Of a DNA stretch of 64,000 bases, positions 1-11,946 are shown one piece after another. This stretch comes from Cordia subcordata (taxonomy: Eukaryota; Streptophyta; Magnoliopsida; Boraginales; Cordiaceae): assembly GCA_028554755.1 (NCBI GenBank), contig JAPTOF010000016.1, positions 1,376,501 to 1,440,500 on the forward strand, in the 5' to 3' direction. The notes under the pieces are model-generated. The model did not search any database. It had not been told where the DNA came from and saw nothing but the letters and a program-made list of their open reading frames with translations. The number at the start of each line of letters is the position of its first letter. Within the stretch, counting starts at the first letter, position 1. A program made the position numbers and the translations under genes.

Positions 1-982
1 AAATATCTTCCACTGTCTTTAGTATTTAATGTGAAAGAACATTTGGATGGACCACATAGGGAAGTAAAACTATGATTGTAGGAAGAATCTTACATGTAGA
101 CCAATGTACATACAGATCTAAGCATCTGTAAGATAGAAATTTGTCAAGTATTGAAGTTAAGGGTTTCTTAGCTTGAAACCCACTTACACACAGGAGGTAA
201 TCAAAAGAATTTTGGCTCAAGCAAGCTTGATTGAAGATTGTTATAATTTTAAAGACATAGTAATAACAAGGTTAAATCATTTAGAATGTCAGAGTCAATA
301 TTCTTAGATGTCTATGAGGTGGTTGAAAACTCAGACTCATATTTTACATTTATACTGTTAAGTTGCATCTAATTGAGAATTTATATCTTGAAATCCACAT
401 TAAGAAGAAGGTACAACAATCATATAGTGACTTTTTGTGCATGAAGAGAAAGAATGTAGTAGAATTTAGTCTAGCATTTAATATTTTAACCTTTGTTGGA
501 AGTTAGAATTTAACCTCTCTTAGAATTCACTGACTGCAGTCTTCTTAAAACATCATATATTATACTTTGTTCTTCCTTTTACACAAAAACTGCTTCGTGG
601 TACAGCTTATCTCCTCTCGGAGTTGGACAATGACTAAAATTGTTGTTCCTCAAAAGTTATTCTTCTTATCTACAGTATAATTGGATGAATTGGTAGTATG
701 TATGTCTTGCTTTTGCAACAATTTCCATTTCATCTGCTTGGTTTTGCTCTTTTAAAGTGGTGGAATTGCAATGGAAACACCCTTTTGAGCTCACAAATAT
801 ATCTTTGTCTTTCTGAGTCTGTAGTATGGTATAAATGTGATATCCATTAAAAGCTCAAAACTCCTATGTGGTTGGCCTGTCCTTAACAACATCAGTCCAG
901 TGTCAATTATTGTTCATTTGATTTATTGATTAGTGGTTTTTAGCTTCACAAAGTTTGACAACCGCTCTGCTTTTTGGTATAG
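1..982 (+). other. Intron sequence of the CNGC gene (5' side)
   Basis: No exon can be supported here. The first recognisable CNGC exon begins in mid-codon at 983, so this stretch is most simply the downstream part of the preceding intron, with the upstream exons lying before the window. The sequence is AT-rich and has no repeat or RNA gene that I could recognise. A short open frame leads into the exon (from 933), but it does not match the family upstream of 983. Confidence 0.6.
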
Positions 983-3900
983 TACACTTGGCCAGGGCCT
1001 TGAAACCAGTACTTATTCTGGAGAAGTTCTTTTTTCTATATCAGTTGCCATTAGCGGGCTCATCCTATTTGCGCTTCTCATTGGTAACATGCAGGTATGT
1101 GTAAATATTAATTATTAGAAGTTGCATGTATTAGCTTCTATTTGTTATGTGAACTAAATAACCAATGTGGTCTCTCACATGCTATTTCTTGAGAAAAAAA
1201 TTCATAATGTTCTAATTGTTTAATAATGCTCCACATACATTGGCATTTTGAATTACCTAAAGTAGAAGGGTTCTAACTAACTCTTGACTTTGAAATATGT
1301 TATTAAGATGATATAAATCGTGATTGTTCTATGGTGCACCCTGCAGTGGTGCAGTGGCTCTGGTGTACACTAGGTTGCCTGTATATGATATGTTTCAAAT
1401 GACATGAAGGGGTCAGAAAGTCAGTGAGACGAGCTGTTATTTATCCACAAACTGGAGGATTTAACAAAATCTCCTTCATAGTTGACCTAGATTCCAATCT
1501 CTGTTGGTGTTAATAATGCTTCTGGTGCTTATGACCTCTATTGCCACTTATCCCTCTTAGGATAGATGGCACTAAGTTTTAGAAATTCTATTGTTGATTA
1601 TTATTTGGTTAGGTTAGTTTGCTTAGAGTACCTATCCAGACTGTTGGAAAACCTGACTGAAATTTAATTTTGGGCTTAATGGCTTACATTTATGTTCAGA
1701 AAACTGGAGAGCAATTGACAGTTCAGCACACAAAATTAGCACCATAAATGTGATCCCTAAAAAAGTTTAGCTGTTGTGACAAGATGATTTTAGGAGCAAG
1801 TAACCTTACATCATAGCAGAAAATTGAAATTTACTTGGAAAATGGTTGTGCATGCCGTTCAGATTAATTGGTAAGATGAGATCTGATTCTATCTAGCTTG
1901 AACAATGACTCCTTTCTGATGGACTTTATGATTACTATCTTATATTGACTTGCAGAGAGGTCAAAAATGAGTTATGTGGAAAATCATACTCATCGCTTGA
2001 CAGATTTGAGCAAGCTCTTACCTCCATTAATCAAATACTTCTGTTGGGGAAAAACATGCAAACACGAAGAATACGAGAAGAAATAACGGACACAAGAAAT
2101 TACGTGATTCGGCTTTGAAGCCTACGTCCACGGGCAGCAGAGGATATTCTATTACTGATCACGAATGCTACAAGGCTCTCACTTTGGTTTCTTTCTCACA
2201 CATAACATAATGAGTATTGCCACATATTTATAGTGCAAAGGTTTCCTAAACCTATTAAGCAGAAAAGGCAACTAATTAATTATGTGCTACAAAAGGTAAC
2301 AAGCGAATAAGGTAATATGCTAATAAGAAAATCTGCTATTCTTGTTGCCCAAGAATACGGGCTACATTCAACAAATCTCCACCTTGGCACGTATTCGCTC
2401 CAATCAATACACCATCATCCTTGCAGCCAACTGCCCTTAAGGGCTCAATGCTCCGCACCGCAAATAGCAACCAAGTCCAAGCAATGCTTGAACTTGCTGA
2501 CTGGAACCACCTTAGTCATCATATCTGCTGGATTCTCATGGGTAGATATCTTCTGCACCGATATGATTCCTTGTGATACAACATCTCTGATAAAATGATA
2601 TCTGATATCAATGTGTTTAGTCCTCTCATGATACATCTGATTCTTCGTCAGATGGATTGTACTCTGGCTATCACAAAAGACTGTACTTGTATCTTGCTGC
2701 AGTCCAAGATCACGAACCAGGCCTTGTAACCACATGGCCTCCTTCACAGCTTCTGCAATTGCCATGTACTCCGCTTCAGTAGTCGACAATGCCACAGTAG
2801 ACTGTAATGTCGCTTTCCAACTGATAGCACATCCAGAGAGAGTAAACACGTAACCCGTCAGAGATCTTCTCTTATCAAGGTCACCTGCAAAGTCTGAATC
2901 ACAATAACCCACCAACCTTGCGCAATCTCCAGTCATCTTGCTAAATAGCAAACCTACATTTGCAGTGCCACGCAAATATCTCATTATCCATTTCACCGCT
3001 TCCCAGTGTGCTTTCCCAGGTGATGCCATATACCTGCTCACAACACTAACTGCATGTGAAATATCAGGACGAGTGCACACCATAGCATACATCAAGCTAC
3101 CAACAGCACTCGAGTATGGAACATGAGACATATGCTCCACCTCCTCCTCAGTTTTAGGTGACAAATCTGCAGACAATTTGAAGTGAGCAGCAAGCGGCAC
3201 ACTCACAGGCTTAGCTTTAAGCATCCCGAAACGCTCCAGCACCTTCTCAATATAACTTTGTTGAGACAAGAATAGCTTCCCAGCGTTTCTATATCTGTGA
3301 ATCTCCATGCCAAGAATCTTCTTCGCTGCTCCAAGATCCTTCATCTCAAACTCATCACCTAGCTGCTTCTTTAATTTGTCGATTGCAGACATGCTTTTAG
3401 CAGCAATAAGCATATCATCGACATATAACAACAAGTATACAAACGAACCATCTGGGAGCTTCTTGAGATATACACAGTTGTCGTAGGCACTCCTTGTGTA
3501 TCCAACACCTACCATGAATGTGTCAAATCTCTTGTACCATTGCCGAGGCGACTGCTTCAACCCATACAAGGACTTTTTCAGTTTGCAAACATGGTTCTCC
3601 TTACCAGGAACTACATACCCCTTCGGTTGACTCATGTAAATTTGCTCTTCAAGATCACCATGCAAAAACGCCGTTTTCACATCTAGCTGCTCAAGCTCTA
3701 AGTCATGAAGAGCAACCAAGGCAGGTAAAACCCTGATGGAATTATGCTTCACAACCGGAGAGAACACTTCGTTGAAGTCAACACCCTCCCTTTGTGTATA
3801 GCCTTTTGCCACCAACCGTGCCTTGTATCGAGGACCTTCAACCCCTGGAGTACCTTCCTTTTTCTTGTAAACCCATTTGCAACCGACAACTCGCTGTCCC

Positions 3901-6900
3901 TTAGGCAATTCAACAAGCTCCCATGTTTGATTCTTATGAAGAGACTCAATCTCCTCACTCATGGCACCCACCCACTGAGCAGAATCTTTCCCAGATATGG
4001 CCTCTTTGTATAAATTCGGCTCATGTCCTTCAATTGTTTCGCAACAGTCAAAGCATAAGCAACAAGATCAGCGTATCCATTTTGAGGCTCTCTAATCTGT
4101 CTCCTTTCTCGCCCAGTGGCAATGCTGTACTTCTGTTGTTCAGGCACATTTTGATCATGTACCTCAGTTGGTTGAGTCGACTGAATTTGACTGCTACTAT
4201 TGCTAGATGGAACATTTGGTACATCAGAAAATACCTCCACCTGCTCTTTGACACCGTGGTCCAAATCAGCTACCGCTTTCTCCTTTTCTTGGTCTAATAA
4301 CGCAGACTCATTGAACGTAACATCCCTGCTGATGAGGAAACCTGGAGACTTTGGATCTGTGCACCACAACCTGTAACCTTTCCTCTCGGACGCATAGCCT
4401 AGAAATATGCATTTCTTTGCCCTCGGCTCCAACTTGCCATCCTTCACGTGAGCGTATGCAGGGCAACCGAACACCTCAATCGAGAGTAGTCAGCAGGCTT
4501 ACCAGACCATAACTCAAAAGGAGTTTTCAATTCAATAGCTTTGGATGGGGACCTATTCACCAAGTAGCATGCCGTATTGACGGCTTCAGCCCAAAAGTCT
4601 TGACTCAAACCAGATTGGGAGAGCATACAACGAGCTCTCTCCACCAGAGTTCTATTCATGCGTTCTGCAACTCCATTCTGTTGTGGTGTCCCTACACATG
4701 TGCGGTGTCTCACAATGCCATGTTTCTTGCAGAACTCATCAAACTCTTTGTTGCAATATTCCAACCCATTGTCAGTCCTAAGACGCTTAATTTGTTTACC
4801 AGTCTGTTTCTCAATCAACGTCTTCCACTCGACAAATGTTGAAAACGCCTCATCTTTAGTTTTTAAGAAGTATACCCACACCATCCGAGAGTATGCATCA
4901 ATGAAAGTGATGTAATACCTGGCACCTTTCTTGGAAGGAACTTTATTAGGACCCCAAAGATCAGAATGAATATAATCAAGTGTGCCTTTGGTGTTCTCCT
5001 GCCCCTTACTGAACTTCACCCTGGTTTGCTTTCCAAAGACACAATGCTCGCAGAATTCAAGCTTTCCAGTTCTTTGTCCACAAAGCAAATCCCTCTTGCT
5101 CAGCTCGGTCAGTCCCCTCTCGCTCATATGGCCCAACCTTTTGTGCCATAACTGCGTAGTGTCATTATCACTCTCCTCGGATGTAACAGCTGCAACACCT
5201 GTAACTGTACTTCCTTGAAGGACATATAGGTCGCCAGTCAAGTTCCTTTTCAAGATCACAATTGCACCTTTGGTCACCTTTAAGACACCATTCTCACTTC
5301 GGAATTTGTATCCATGAGAATCCAAACGCCCAAGAGAAATCAAGTTTTTCTTCAGCTCCGGTACATGCCAACACTCGAGAGATCTTGTAATACCATCAAA
5401 CATCTTGATATTTACGATGCCCATTTCCTCCACCTTTAACGAAATATCATTGCCTAGAAAGACTTTCCCTTCTCTTTTGGAATAAGAAGAGAACCAGTCG
5501 CGCCTAGGACACATATGGAACGTTGCACCAGTATCAAGAATCCATTGATTTTGCCACTGTGATCCACTCACATCAAAACTTCCCGGTACTACTCGAGTTA
5601 TCTCCATCATCACAAGACTCTCCACCACATTAGCTGAATTCTCCACCTTTTCTTTCCTTTTCTCGTCTTGGACATTCTTTCTTAATGTGACCCTTTTCGC
5701 CACACTCGAAACAGCGTAGCTTCCTTGCTCTTGATTTTGACCTTGACTTGCTTTTCTTTCTATCCAAAGATCCACCTCTATTCTCCGATCTCCCTCTACT
5801 CACTAAACCTTCCCCATGAACTTCTTCCCTATGTCCCGAAATATGTGTTTGAAGATCCTTCGATTTTAATGAAGTAATCACATCTTCAAAAGTAATTTTA
5901 TCCCTCCCGTACAACATAGTGTCCACAAAGTTCATATATGAAGGCGGTAAGGAGCATAATCCGATCATAGCTTGATCTTCGTCATCAATTTTAACACCCA
6001 CATCCTTCAAAGCAATAAAACAAGAGGTAAACTCATCAAGGTGTTGTTTTAGTGGGGTACCTTCTTTCATTCTAAGATGATATAATCGCTTCTTCAAGTA
6101 GAGGCGATTAGTGAGAGATTTAGATGCATACAATTCCACCAAAGTATTCCAAGCCTCAACTGCTGTCGTCTTCTCAGCAATCTCCAGCAATACTTCATTT
6201 GTCACGGACATATGTATTGCACTCAAGGCTTTCGCTTCGAGTTCTTCTCTCGCTGCTGGTTCTATCTTTTCCGGGATCACTCCTTCAATGACTTTCCAAA
6301 GTCCTTGCATTGTCATAAATGCCTTGAATCTGATCCTCCAAAGACTGAAACGCATTCTCCCGTCAAACTTCTCGATTGGAAGACATCTTCGTTTGCACAA
6401 AACTCACACTTCAGGATGGAATTTGGCTCAATGGATCGCAAAAACGGATTCAGCATGTCGAAAAACCTTAGGAACACCCCTGGTCAACTTTGGTCAACAC
6501 CAGTCAAAGTCAAACCTGTTGGTCAAAGTCAACACCGTCCCTAAACACGTACTTCGGAGTAGAATTTGGAAAAACAGAGCCCAAAAACGGACTCAGCACG
6601 TCGAAAAACGTGGGGTAAGGCTCTGGTCAAATCTGGTCAACCCTTGGTCAATGGTCAACTGTCAAAGTCAAACCCAGTCAACCCTAGTCAACGGTGGTCA
6701 ACGGTCAAATCAAATTTTTTTTTTTTCTCTCTTTGGACTAGGCCCAAATTCAAAAATAAAAAAAACTCTTTTCTTTTCTTTTTTCCTCTTGGGCTATACC
6801 CTAAGCCCAAGCCTAAAGAAAATTTTTTTCTTTCTTATTTTTGAAAACTACCCAAGCCCAACAAAAAAAAATAACCCAGAACCCGGTCCAACCCCTAACC

Positions 6901-9897
6901 TTCTACCCAAATCCAAAACCAGAACCCGACCCAAAAATAAAACCAAATACCCGAAATCAAAAAAACCCGATCCAAGCTTCACCCGGTCCAAAACCTAAAA
7001 CCCGCCCCGGAAAGCAAAACCACCAACCCGCGGGCCTTGTCTTCTCTACCCGGTTTCGAACCCGGAAACCTTAGCGACCCGACCCAATGGTAACTTCCAC
7101 TACAGGCCTCCAAACACGACGCTGTCAGCACCGATCCTCTCCTCGTTCGACGGCGACCACAGCAGCACCAGTATCACGCCAATTTGACGCCGGAAAACGC
7201 TACCTCCATAACCACCAGTCACGACAAGCTTCAAAGGCTTCTTCAATGGCGGCTTACTCTTTCGGCCACCAAACTCGATGAAAGAGATACCGTTGAGTTC
7301 TTTTCGCGACGACGAACACAACGATACCAACCACCGTTGATTTCGTCACTCCAATGAGGAGATTCAACGAAGGCAGAGAGGGTGACTTAAGGCCCTGTTT
7401 GGCTAAGCTTTATTTGGTTAAGGCTTTGTTTGGTTGAGCGTTATTTGTACGATGAGTTTTGTTTTTTCCTCGCAGCTAATTAATACCTATGGCTCTGATA
7501 CCAGTTTGTTGGGGAAAAACATGCAAACACGAAGAATACGAGAAGAAATAACGGACACAAGAAATTACGTGGTTCGGCTTTAAAGCCTACGTCCACGGGC
7601 AGCAGAGAATATTCTATTACTGATCACGAATGCTACAAGGCTCTCACTTTGGTTTCTCTCTCACACATAACATAATGAGTATTGCCACATATTTATAGTG
7701 CAAAGGTTTCCTAAACCTATTAAGCAGAAAAGGCAACTAATTAATTATGTGCTACAAAAGGTAACAAGCGAATAAGGTAATATGCTAATAAGGAAATCTG
7801 CTATTCTTGTTGCCCAAGAATACGGGCCACATTCAACAACTTCTTTCTGACCCAGAAAAAGAAAAGGAAAAATACAAATTTCTTGATCGTCCTCTGTCTT
7901 TCTCCAAATTGATAAAGTCCAACCTGGAAGAACTTGAATAAAATAGATTGAGCAAGCACTTACCTCCATTAATTAAAGACAAATTTCTTGATTGTCCTCT
8001 TTGTCTTTTTCCAAATTGATAAAGTCCAATCTGGAAGTAACTTGAATGAGACAGATTGAGCAAGCACTTACCTCCATTAATCAAAGACAAATTTCTTGAT
8101 TGTCCTTGTTGTCTTTGTCCAAATTGGTAAAGTCCAATCTTTAAGCAATGTCAATGTATGTAAAGCAACAATCTATAACACAGTTCTTATGAAAATAACA
8201 GTTGGATTTCCAACTTTCAATCTTAGTGGAGATAACCTGTTGAGAGGCAGAAAGATGAAAGACATCGTTGTTTGAGAAAGTCAGAGACACTAGTAGATAT
8301 TGTAACTGATGTAGTTCAACTATTTTTGAAGCTGTACTTGACAGTTACTAGCGGAAGATATATTGTATCTTGACAATGTATAACATGCCACATAACCAAG
8401 ATTGGAGAGTATTTGATGATGAATATCTGTTTAGGTTATTATCGTTAGAACTTGCAGAGACACAAATTCTTTGTCATGTCCTAAAGACATCTGGGGAAAA
8501 CACTATACTGTCATTTTTATTTGGATAATTGGGTTCTGATAGTTGAGAGATTAAGACATAAGAAAATACAGTTCAGTCTTAACTTTATGTGATTGGATAA
8601 TCTTATTTGTTTATGTATTTACCTCTATACTGGTATGTGCTCTTCATTTGATTTTTTAGCATTTCAAATCAGGGTCCCTGTTGTAAGTCATTGGATATTA
8701 AGGAGTTGCAGGTTACAGTTTGTGATAGTTATTACAGTAGATTTCCATTGTATATGGAGATACACAATTTTTTGCTTTGAGGAGAATTATATTTAGCTTG
8801 TGCTTCTAAGAGCAGATTGTTTTTGCCCCAGACCTATCTTCAATCTCTCACTGTCAGGCTTGAGGAGATGAGGATCAAAAGGCGTGACTCTGAGCAATGG
8901 ATGCATCATAGAGTGCTTCCGCCAGAGCTAAGAGAAAGGGTTAGGCGTTATGATCAATACAAATGGTTAGAAACAAGAGGAGTAGATGAAGAAACCTTGG
9001 TACAGAGTCTACCGAAAGACCTTAGGAGGGATATCAAGCGGCATCTCTGTTTAAACTTGGTCAGACGGGTATGTACTTTGGTGTTTAGTTTGGGTTAGCT
9101 CTCATTGGAACTTGGCTTTAGGATGTCTATTTATATCTATTTCATTAGCTAAGCATGTTTGTGCCGATTTTAAATGGTGGTGTTTGCAGGTCCCGCTGTT
9201 CGCAAATATGGATGAAAGATTACTTGATGCTATTTGCGAGCGGCTTAAACCTAGTCTATATACAGAAAGTACATATATCATCCGAGAAGGGGACCCTGTT
9301 GATGAAATGCTCTTTATTATCCGTGGGCGCCTGGAAAGTGTCACCACAGATGGTGGAAGAAGTGGTTTTTTCAACAGGGGTTTCCTGAAGCAAGGCGATT
9401 TTTGTGGAGAAGAGCTTCTCACATGGGCGCTGGATCCGAAAGCAGGAGCTAACCTGCCCCCGTCTACTCGGACTGTTAAGGCCTTGTCAGAAGTGGAAGC
9501 ATTTGCCTTAATAGCAGATGAAGTAAAATTCATCACAACTCAGTTCAGGCGCATTCATAGTCGACAAGTTCAGCATACTTTCCGCTTCTACTCCCAACAG
9601 TGGAGGACCTGGGCAGCCAGCTTCATCCAAGCAGCATGGCGCCGGTATACCAGGCGGAAGAATGCTGAACTTGAGTACCAGAACGAATGGGAAGATGAAG
9701 CTGCCGAAGAAAGTTCGCGAGCTGAGTTGATTAGCAATAGTGGAACAAGCTTAGGCGCAGCCATGCTAGCATCAAGATTTGCAGCAAATGCAATGCGTGG
9801 TGTTCGCAGGCTTCGGAACACCAGTGCTAGAGGCGGGTTGGTGACAACAATGCCAAAGCCTCGTGACCCTGACTTTGGTTCTGGCTCTGCAGATTAA
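983..9897 (+). CDS. CNGC15: Cyclic nucleotide-gated ion channel, CNGC15-like (3' part, three exons)
   Basis: Plant CNGCs are tetrameric, Ca2+-permeable cation channels gated by cyclic nucleotides and calmodulin. Exons: 983-1094, 8832-9068 and 9190-9897, with stop TAA at 9895-9897. All junctions are GT-AG and the phases agree. Exon 1 supplies the end of the pore region ([14 protein letters not shown]) and helix S6 ending in FALLIGNMQ. Exon 2 is the C-linker, with [17 protein letters not shown] and [14 protein letters not shown]. Exon 3 has the cyclic-nucleotide-binding domain, with the phosphate-binding cassette [13 protein letters not shown] at about 9394-9432, then an IQ-type calmodulin site [13 protein letters not shown] near 9620-9660, and ends in [13 protein letters not shown]1-S5 and the selectivity filter lie upstream of the window. 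The first intron is 7737 bp and holds an antisense copia element. The CNGC15 assignment rests on remembered similarity in the C-linker and CNBD; another closely related CNGC is possible. Confidence 0.9.
2037..2041. repeat. Target-site duplication (ACTTC), left copy
   Basis: The five bases ACTTC directly before the left LTR match the five bases at 7839-7843 directly after the right LTR. Five base pairs is the usual target-site duplication for Ty1/copia integrase. Confidence 0.93.
2042..2373 (-). repeat. Copia copy 1, 3' LTR (in element orientation)
   Basis: 332 bp, beginning TGTTGGGG and ending ATTCAACA on the + strand. It pairs with 7507-7838 with about 6 transition differences and no indels. 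Being downstream of RNase H and the polypurine tract, it is the 3' LTR of the minus-strand element. The same LTR recurs at 61319-61649. Confidence 0.95.
2374..2386 (-). other. Polypurine tract of copia copy 1
   Basis: On the minus strand the bases immediately before the 3' LTR read AAGGTGGAGATT. This purine-rich run is placed where plus-strand DNA synthesis is primed, and the same run sits beside the LTR of copy 2. Confidence 0.8.
2445..5690 (-). pseudogene. pol: Copia copy 1 pol (protease-integrase-RT-RNase H), frameshifted
   Basis: Domains in order on the minus strand: aspartic protease with DTG at about 5527-5535; an integrase zinc region ([20 protein letters not shown]); an integrase core with RTDNGLEY and [15 protein letters not shown]; reverse transcriptase with [12 protein letters not shown] (YVDD at 3414-3425); RNase H with [22 protein letters not shown] and VFCDSQ. 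Compared with copy 2, a base is missing at about 4475 in the integrase C-terminal region and another at about 4040 before RT. The sequence therefore runs through three frames: 5690-4476, 4474-4041 and 4040-2445. The RT and RNase H frame is otherwise open for 508 codons. Confidence 0.9.
5630..6386 (-). pseudogene. gag: Copia copy 1 gag (capsid/nucleocapsid), frameshifted
   Basis: The minus-strand frame encodes a plant copia gag: the N-terminal [20 protein letters not shown] region, a UBN2-type gag domain, a basic [14 protein letters not shown] stretch, and a CCHC zinc knuckle ([14 protein letters not shown]) at about 5672-5713. The likely ATG (6384-6386, MSS...) is one base out of frame with the IEKFDG segment, suggesting a 1-bp insertion near 6375. 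The frame also ends at 5630 out of phase with protease, with the switch in an A-rich run near 5650-5665. That switch could be another 1-bp insertion or, less likely, programmed frameshifting. I treat this as a broken gene. Confidence 0.8.
6475..6706. promoter_or_regulatory. Dense W-box-like (TTGAC) array in the copia leader
   Basis: The leader between gag and the 5' LTR has about 16 copies of GTCAA on the + strand, that is TTGAC on the element's sense strand, within about 230 bp. Nearly all are preceded by A or G, giving TTGACC or TTGACT, the W-box core bound by WRKY factors. Seeing the motif is direct; regulatory use is inference, and the array may have grown by simple duplication of a GGTCAAC unit. 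Confidence 0.5.
7491..7503 (-). other. Retrotransposon primer-binding site (initiator tRNA-Met type)
   Basis: On the minus strand, three bases inside the 5' LTR, the sequence reads TGGTATCAGAGCC. This is the typical plant copia primer site complementary to the 3' end of initiator methionine tRNA. It fixes the element's orientation. Confidence 0.9.
7507..7838 (-). repeat. Copia copy 1, 5' LTR (in element orientation)
   Basis: 332 bp, beginning TGTTGGGG and ending ATTCAACA on the + strand. It is adjacent to the primer-binding site on its inner side and to the ACTTC target duplication on its outer side. As 5' LTR it would contain the element promoter, reading leftwards, antisense to CNGC. No TATA box was assigned. 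Confidence 0.95.
7874..8150. repeat. Tandem repeat of about 105-108 bp (about 2.6 units) in CNGC intron
   Basis: Units begin with ACAAATTTCTTGAT at 7874, 7979 and 8087 (periods 105 and 108) and share AAATTGATAAAGTCCAA and GAGCAAGCACTTACCTCC segments. A partial unit (GAGCAAGCTCTTACCTCCATTAATCAAA) lies at about 2008-2035, left of the copia element. The retrotransposon therefore inserted into the tandem array. Confidence 0.85.
8151..8831 (+). other. Remaining intron sequence before CNGC exon 2
   Basis: Nothing beyond the intron end was recognised here. The acceptor lies in a TTTTTGCCCCAG context at 8820-8831. Confidence 0.6.
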
Positions 9898-11946
9898 GCT
9901 TTTTGTCAACCACGGACATAATACAAGTTCAAATGATAGATTTCTGTATGGTTTCAGGATTTTTGATGATTTAGTAATTGACTGAACACTACAAATGTGT
10001 TGTTCTATTTCATTCTTGACCAGGTTGAGGGAGACTGGAGATATATCCACGTCCACAACTTCATGAGTTCTGAAAGGAAAAATCATTCATGGCTGAACAA
10101 AATTCATCCCGTAATGCTCTTGAAGTTCTCAATTACCCTCTGCAGCTTACATTTTTAAGTTGTGAATGTTATTTGATCAATTAATTCCTTGTCCATGGAC
10201 ATCATAATCTCTCAATGTATATACTAATTTTACTTTCTTATTCAAAATTTACAATTGGTTCTTCACCTCTTATTTCATGCGTATACACACCAAAATTTTG
10301 CGTTTACATGTCTGTGTCCTTTTTCAAATATCCTTTCGGAGTCCCATTTTGATTGTGCAAACGTCTTAGAAAAAGCAAGTAGTTAATGAAATAATTATAT
10401 AAAGATGAGGGAGTAATTAAATTATTACAATGTTCATTGAAGGTGTCGAATTTGACTGCTTTTTTCTTTTTTCTTTAAAATTTTATATGTTTATACTCTT
10501 ACTTACATGATTAATGGCTTAGGCCCAACTATTAACTGCCACAAAAAATTAGTTTAACCAATTGGTTTGGAATGCTTAAATCCTATGTTGATACTAACAA
10601 GGTATCCAAACTATTATAAATGACTCATAAATTTCAAACATAACTGATGAGTACTGAGTCGTTATAGGTGGTATCAAAACAAATATCTGTGATGTCTTGT
10701 CCCACATCAATTATTTGTGTGATTTGTGTGTTATATATAACGGTTTGGGTTCATTATTATTATCAGTACAAAATTTAAGCATTTTGAGCTAATTAATTAG
10801 TTCATTTGGGATGACAAGACTAATAATTTTGGATCATTACACGTGTACAGCACGAGTTTTTTAGTTCTACCTTAAACAACTGTTATAATATCTATATGAA
10901 TAGGAAAATAATACTCATTGTTCACTGCCCTTCCCTTGGTCAAAATTTAGTGAGCATTTTTGCAAAATATTATCACATTTTTCTTATAGATATTGCTTGC
11001 TTGTGAGATATAGCCAGTGGTCACTGAAAGGAGTCACACAAATGATGGAAACACCTTTGCTGGTGCTTATAAGTGCCTTTTACAATATTGCTTCCAAAAG
11101 CTGAAAAGAAAACGTTTGTTTTTTCACAGTATTCAATAAATAGAACCAGATAATGATTTATCACCGAAAAGTTCAACTGTAAAAGAAACTTTAGTTACCC
11201 CCAAGGGTTGGGTTAGTCTAACCCTTCCACTGTGGACCAGAAATTTGTAATTGTCTCGGGTTTGAATTTCTTAAGAAATTATTTTAAATTATGATTTTTT
11301 TTAATATGATCCTTTTTTATATTTATATTTTTAATGTGAGTTTGAAAGATTTTTTAATAATATTTTGATCACAAAAATAATTTTAGTTAAAAAGGGTTAA
11401 TTCTTTCATATGCCCTTAAATTATCAAATGTGAAACATTTTGGTTCTTGAACTATTTAAGTGAGTGTTTTGCTCCCTGAATTATTAATTATTGACACTAT
11501 TAGTCCTTTTGATTATTTTCTTCCAAATATCAACGTTATCTTTAGTCATTTTAACTACTTTTGTATCATCATTGTATGAGTAACATTAGTTTTTAAATGA
11601 AAATGGCTAGTTTTTGGATAAAAATGGCTAAAAAAATTAACGATGTCCAACAATTAATAATTTAGAGACTCAAAAGACTTATTTTGATAATATAAGAATT
11701 AAAATATCTCGCATATTATGATCCAAGGATTTATAAAGAAATTAATCTACCAAAAAAAATTCAAATGTGACTTAAAAATATCATATTCCTGCTGGTGGGA
11801 ATGGTCCTACAGTCCACTAGATTATGTTCTTTTGCTAGCTACCATCTAAGCACTAAAAAGCAACATTTGTGATGGACAATGAGGTGTTTGCTTTTTTGAA
11901 TTGAAAAGCAGCAAAGCTACACGAGCAAAAGAAAAAAGAAACTCAC

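Larger units (their letters stand above)
2042..7838 (-). mobile_element. Complete Ty1/copia LTR retrotransposon, copy 1, antisense in CNGC intron
   Basis: Two 332-bp LTRs (2042-2373 and 7507-7838), each with TG...CA ends on the + strand, flank a 5.1-kb interior. A perfect 5-bp target-site duplication, ACTTC, lies at 2037-2041 and 7839-7843. On the minus strand the order is LTR, tRNA-iMet-type primer site, a leader of about 1.1 kb, gag with zinc knuckle, protease, integrase, reverse transcriptase, RNase H, polypurine tract and LTR. Integrase before RT defines the Ty1/copia superfamily. The LTRs differ at about 6 of 332 sites, all transitions (about 1.8%), so the insertion is young. The coding region carries several frameshifts, so this copy cannot make an uninterrupted polyprotein. 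It lies antisense to the CNGC gene, inside intron 1095-8831. Confidence 0.95.

Noticed and set aside
933..982. Upstream extension of the first CNGC exon ([13 protein letters not shown])
   Set aside because: The sequence does not resemble the CNGC pore region, while an acceptor at 981-982 gives the correct phase for the conserved TLGQGLETS start.
2317..4297. Plus-strand open frames across the copia element
   Set aside because: They are shadows of the minus-strand pol frame and show no independent domain or family similarity; the same frames recur in copy 2 because the DNA is homologous.
6111..7074. Long plus-strand frame of 295 codons over the copia leader and gag
   Set aside because: It is antisense to gag and then runs through low-complexity K/P/N-rich leader sequence with no conserved domain.
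9102..9536. 144-codon minus-strand frame
   Set aside because: It is antisense to the CNGC nucleotide-binding domain exon, whose reading is unambiguous.
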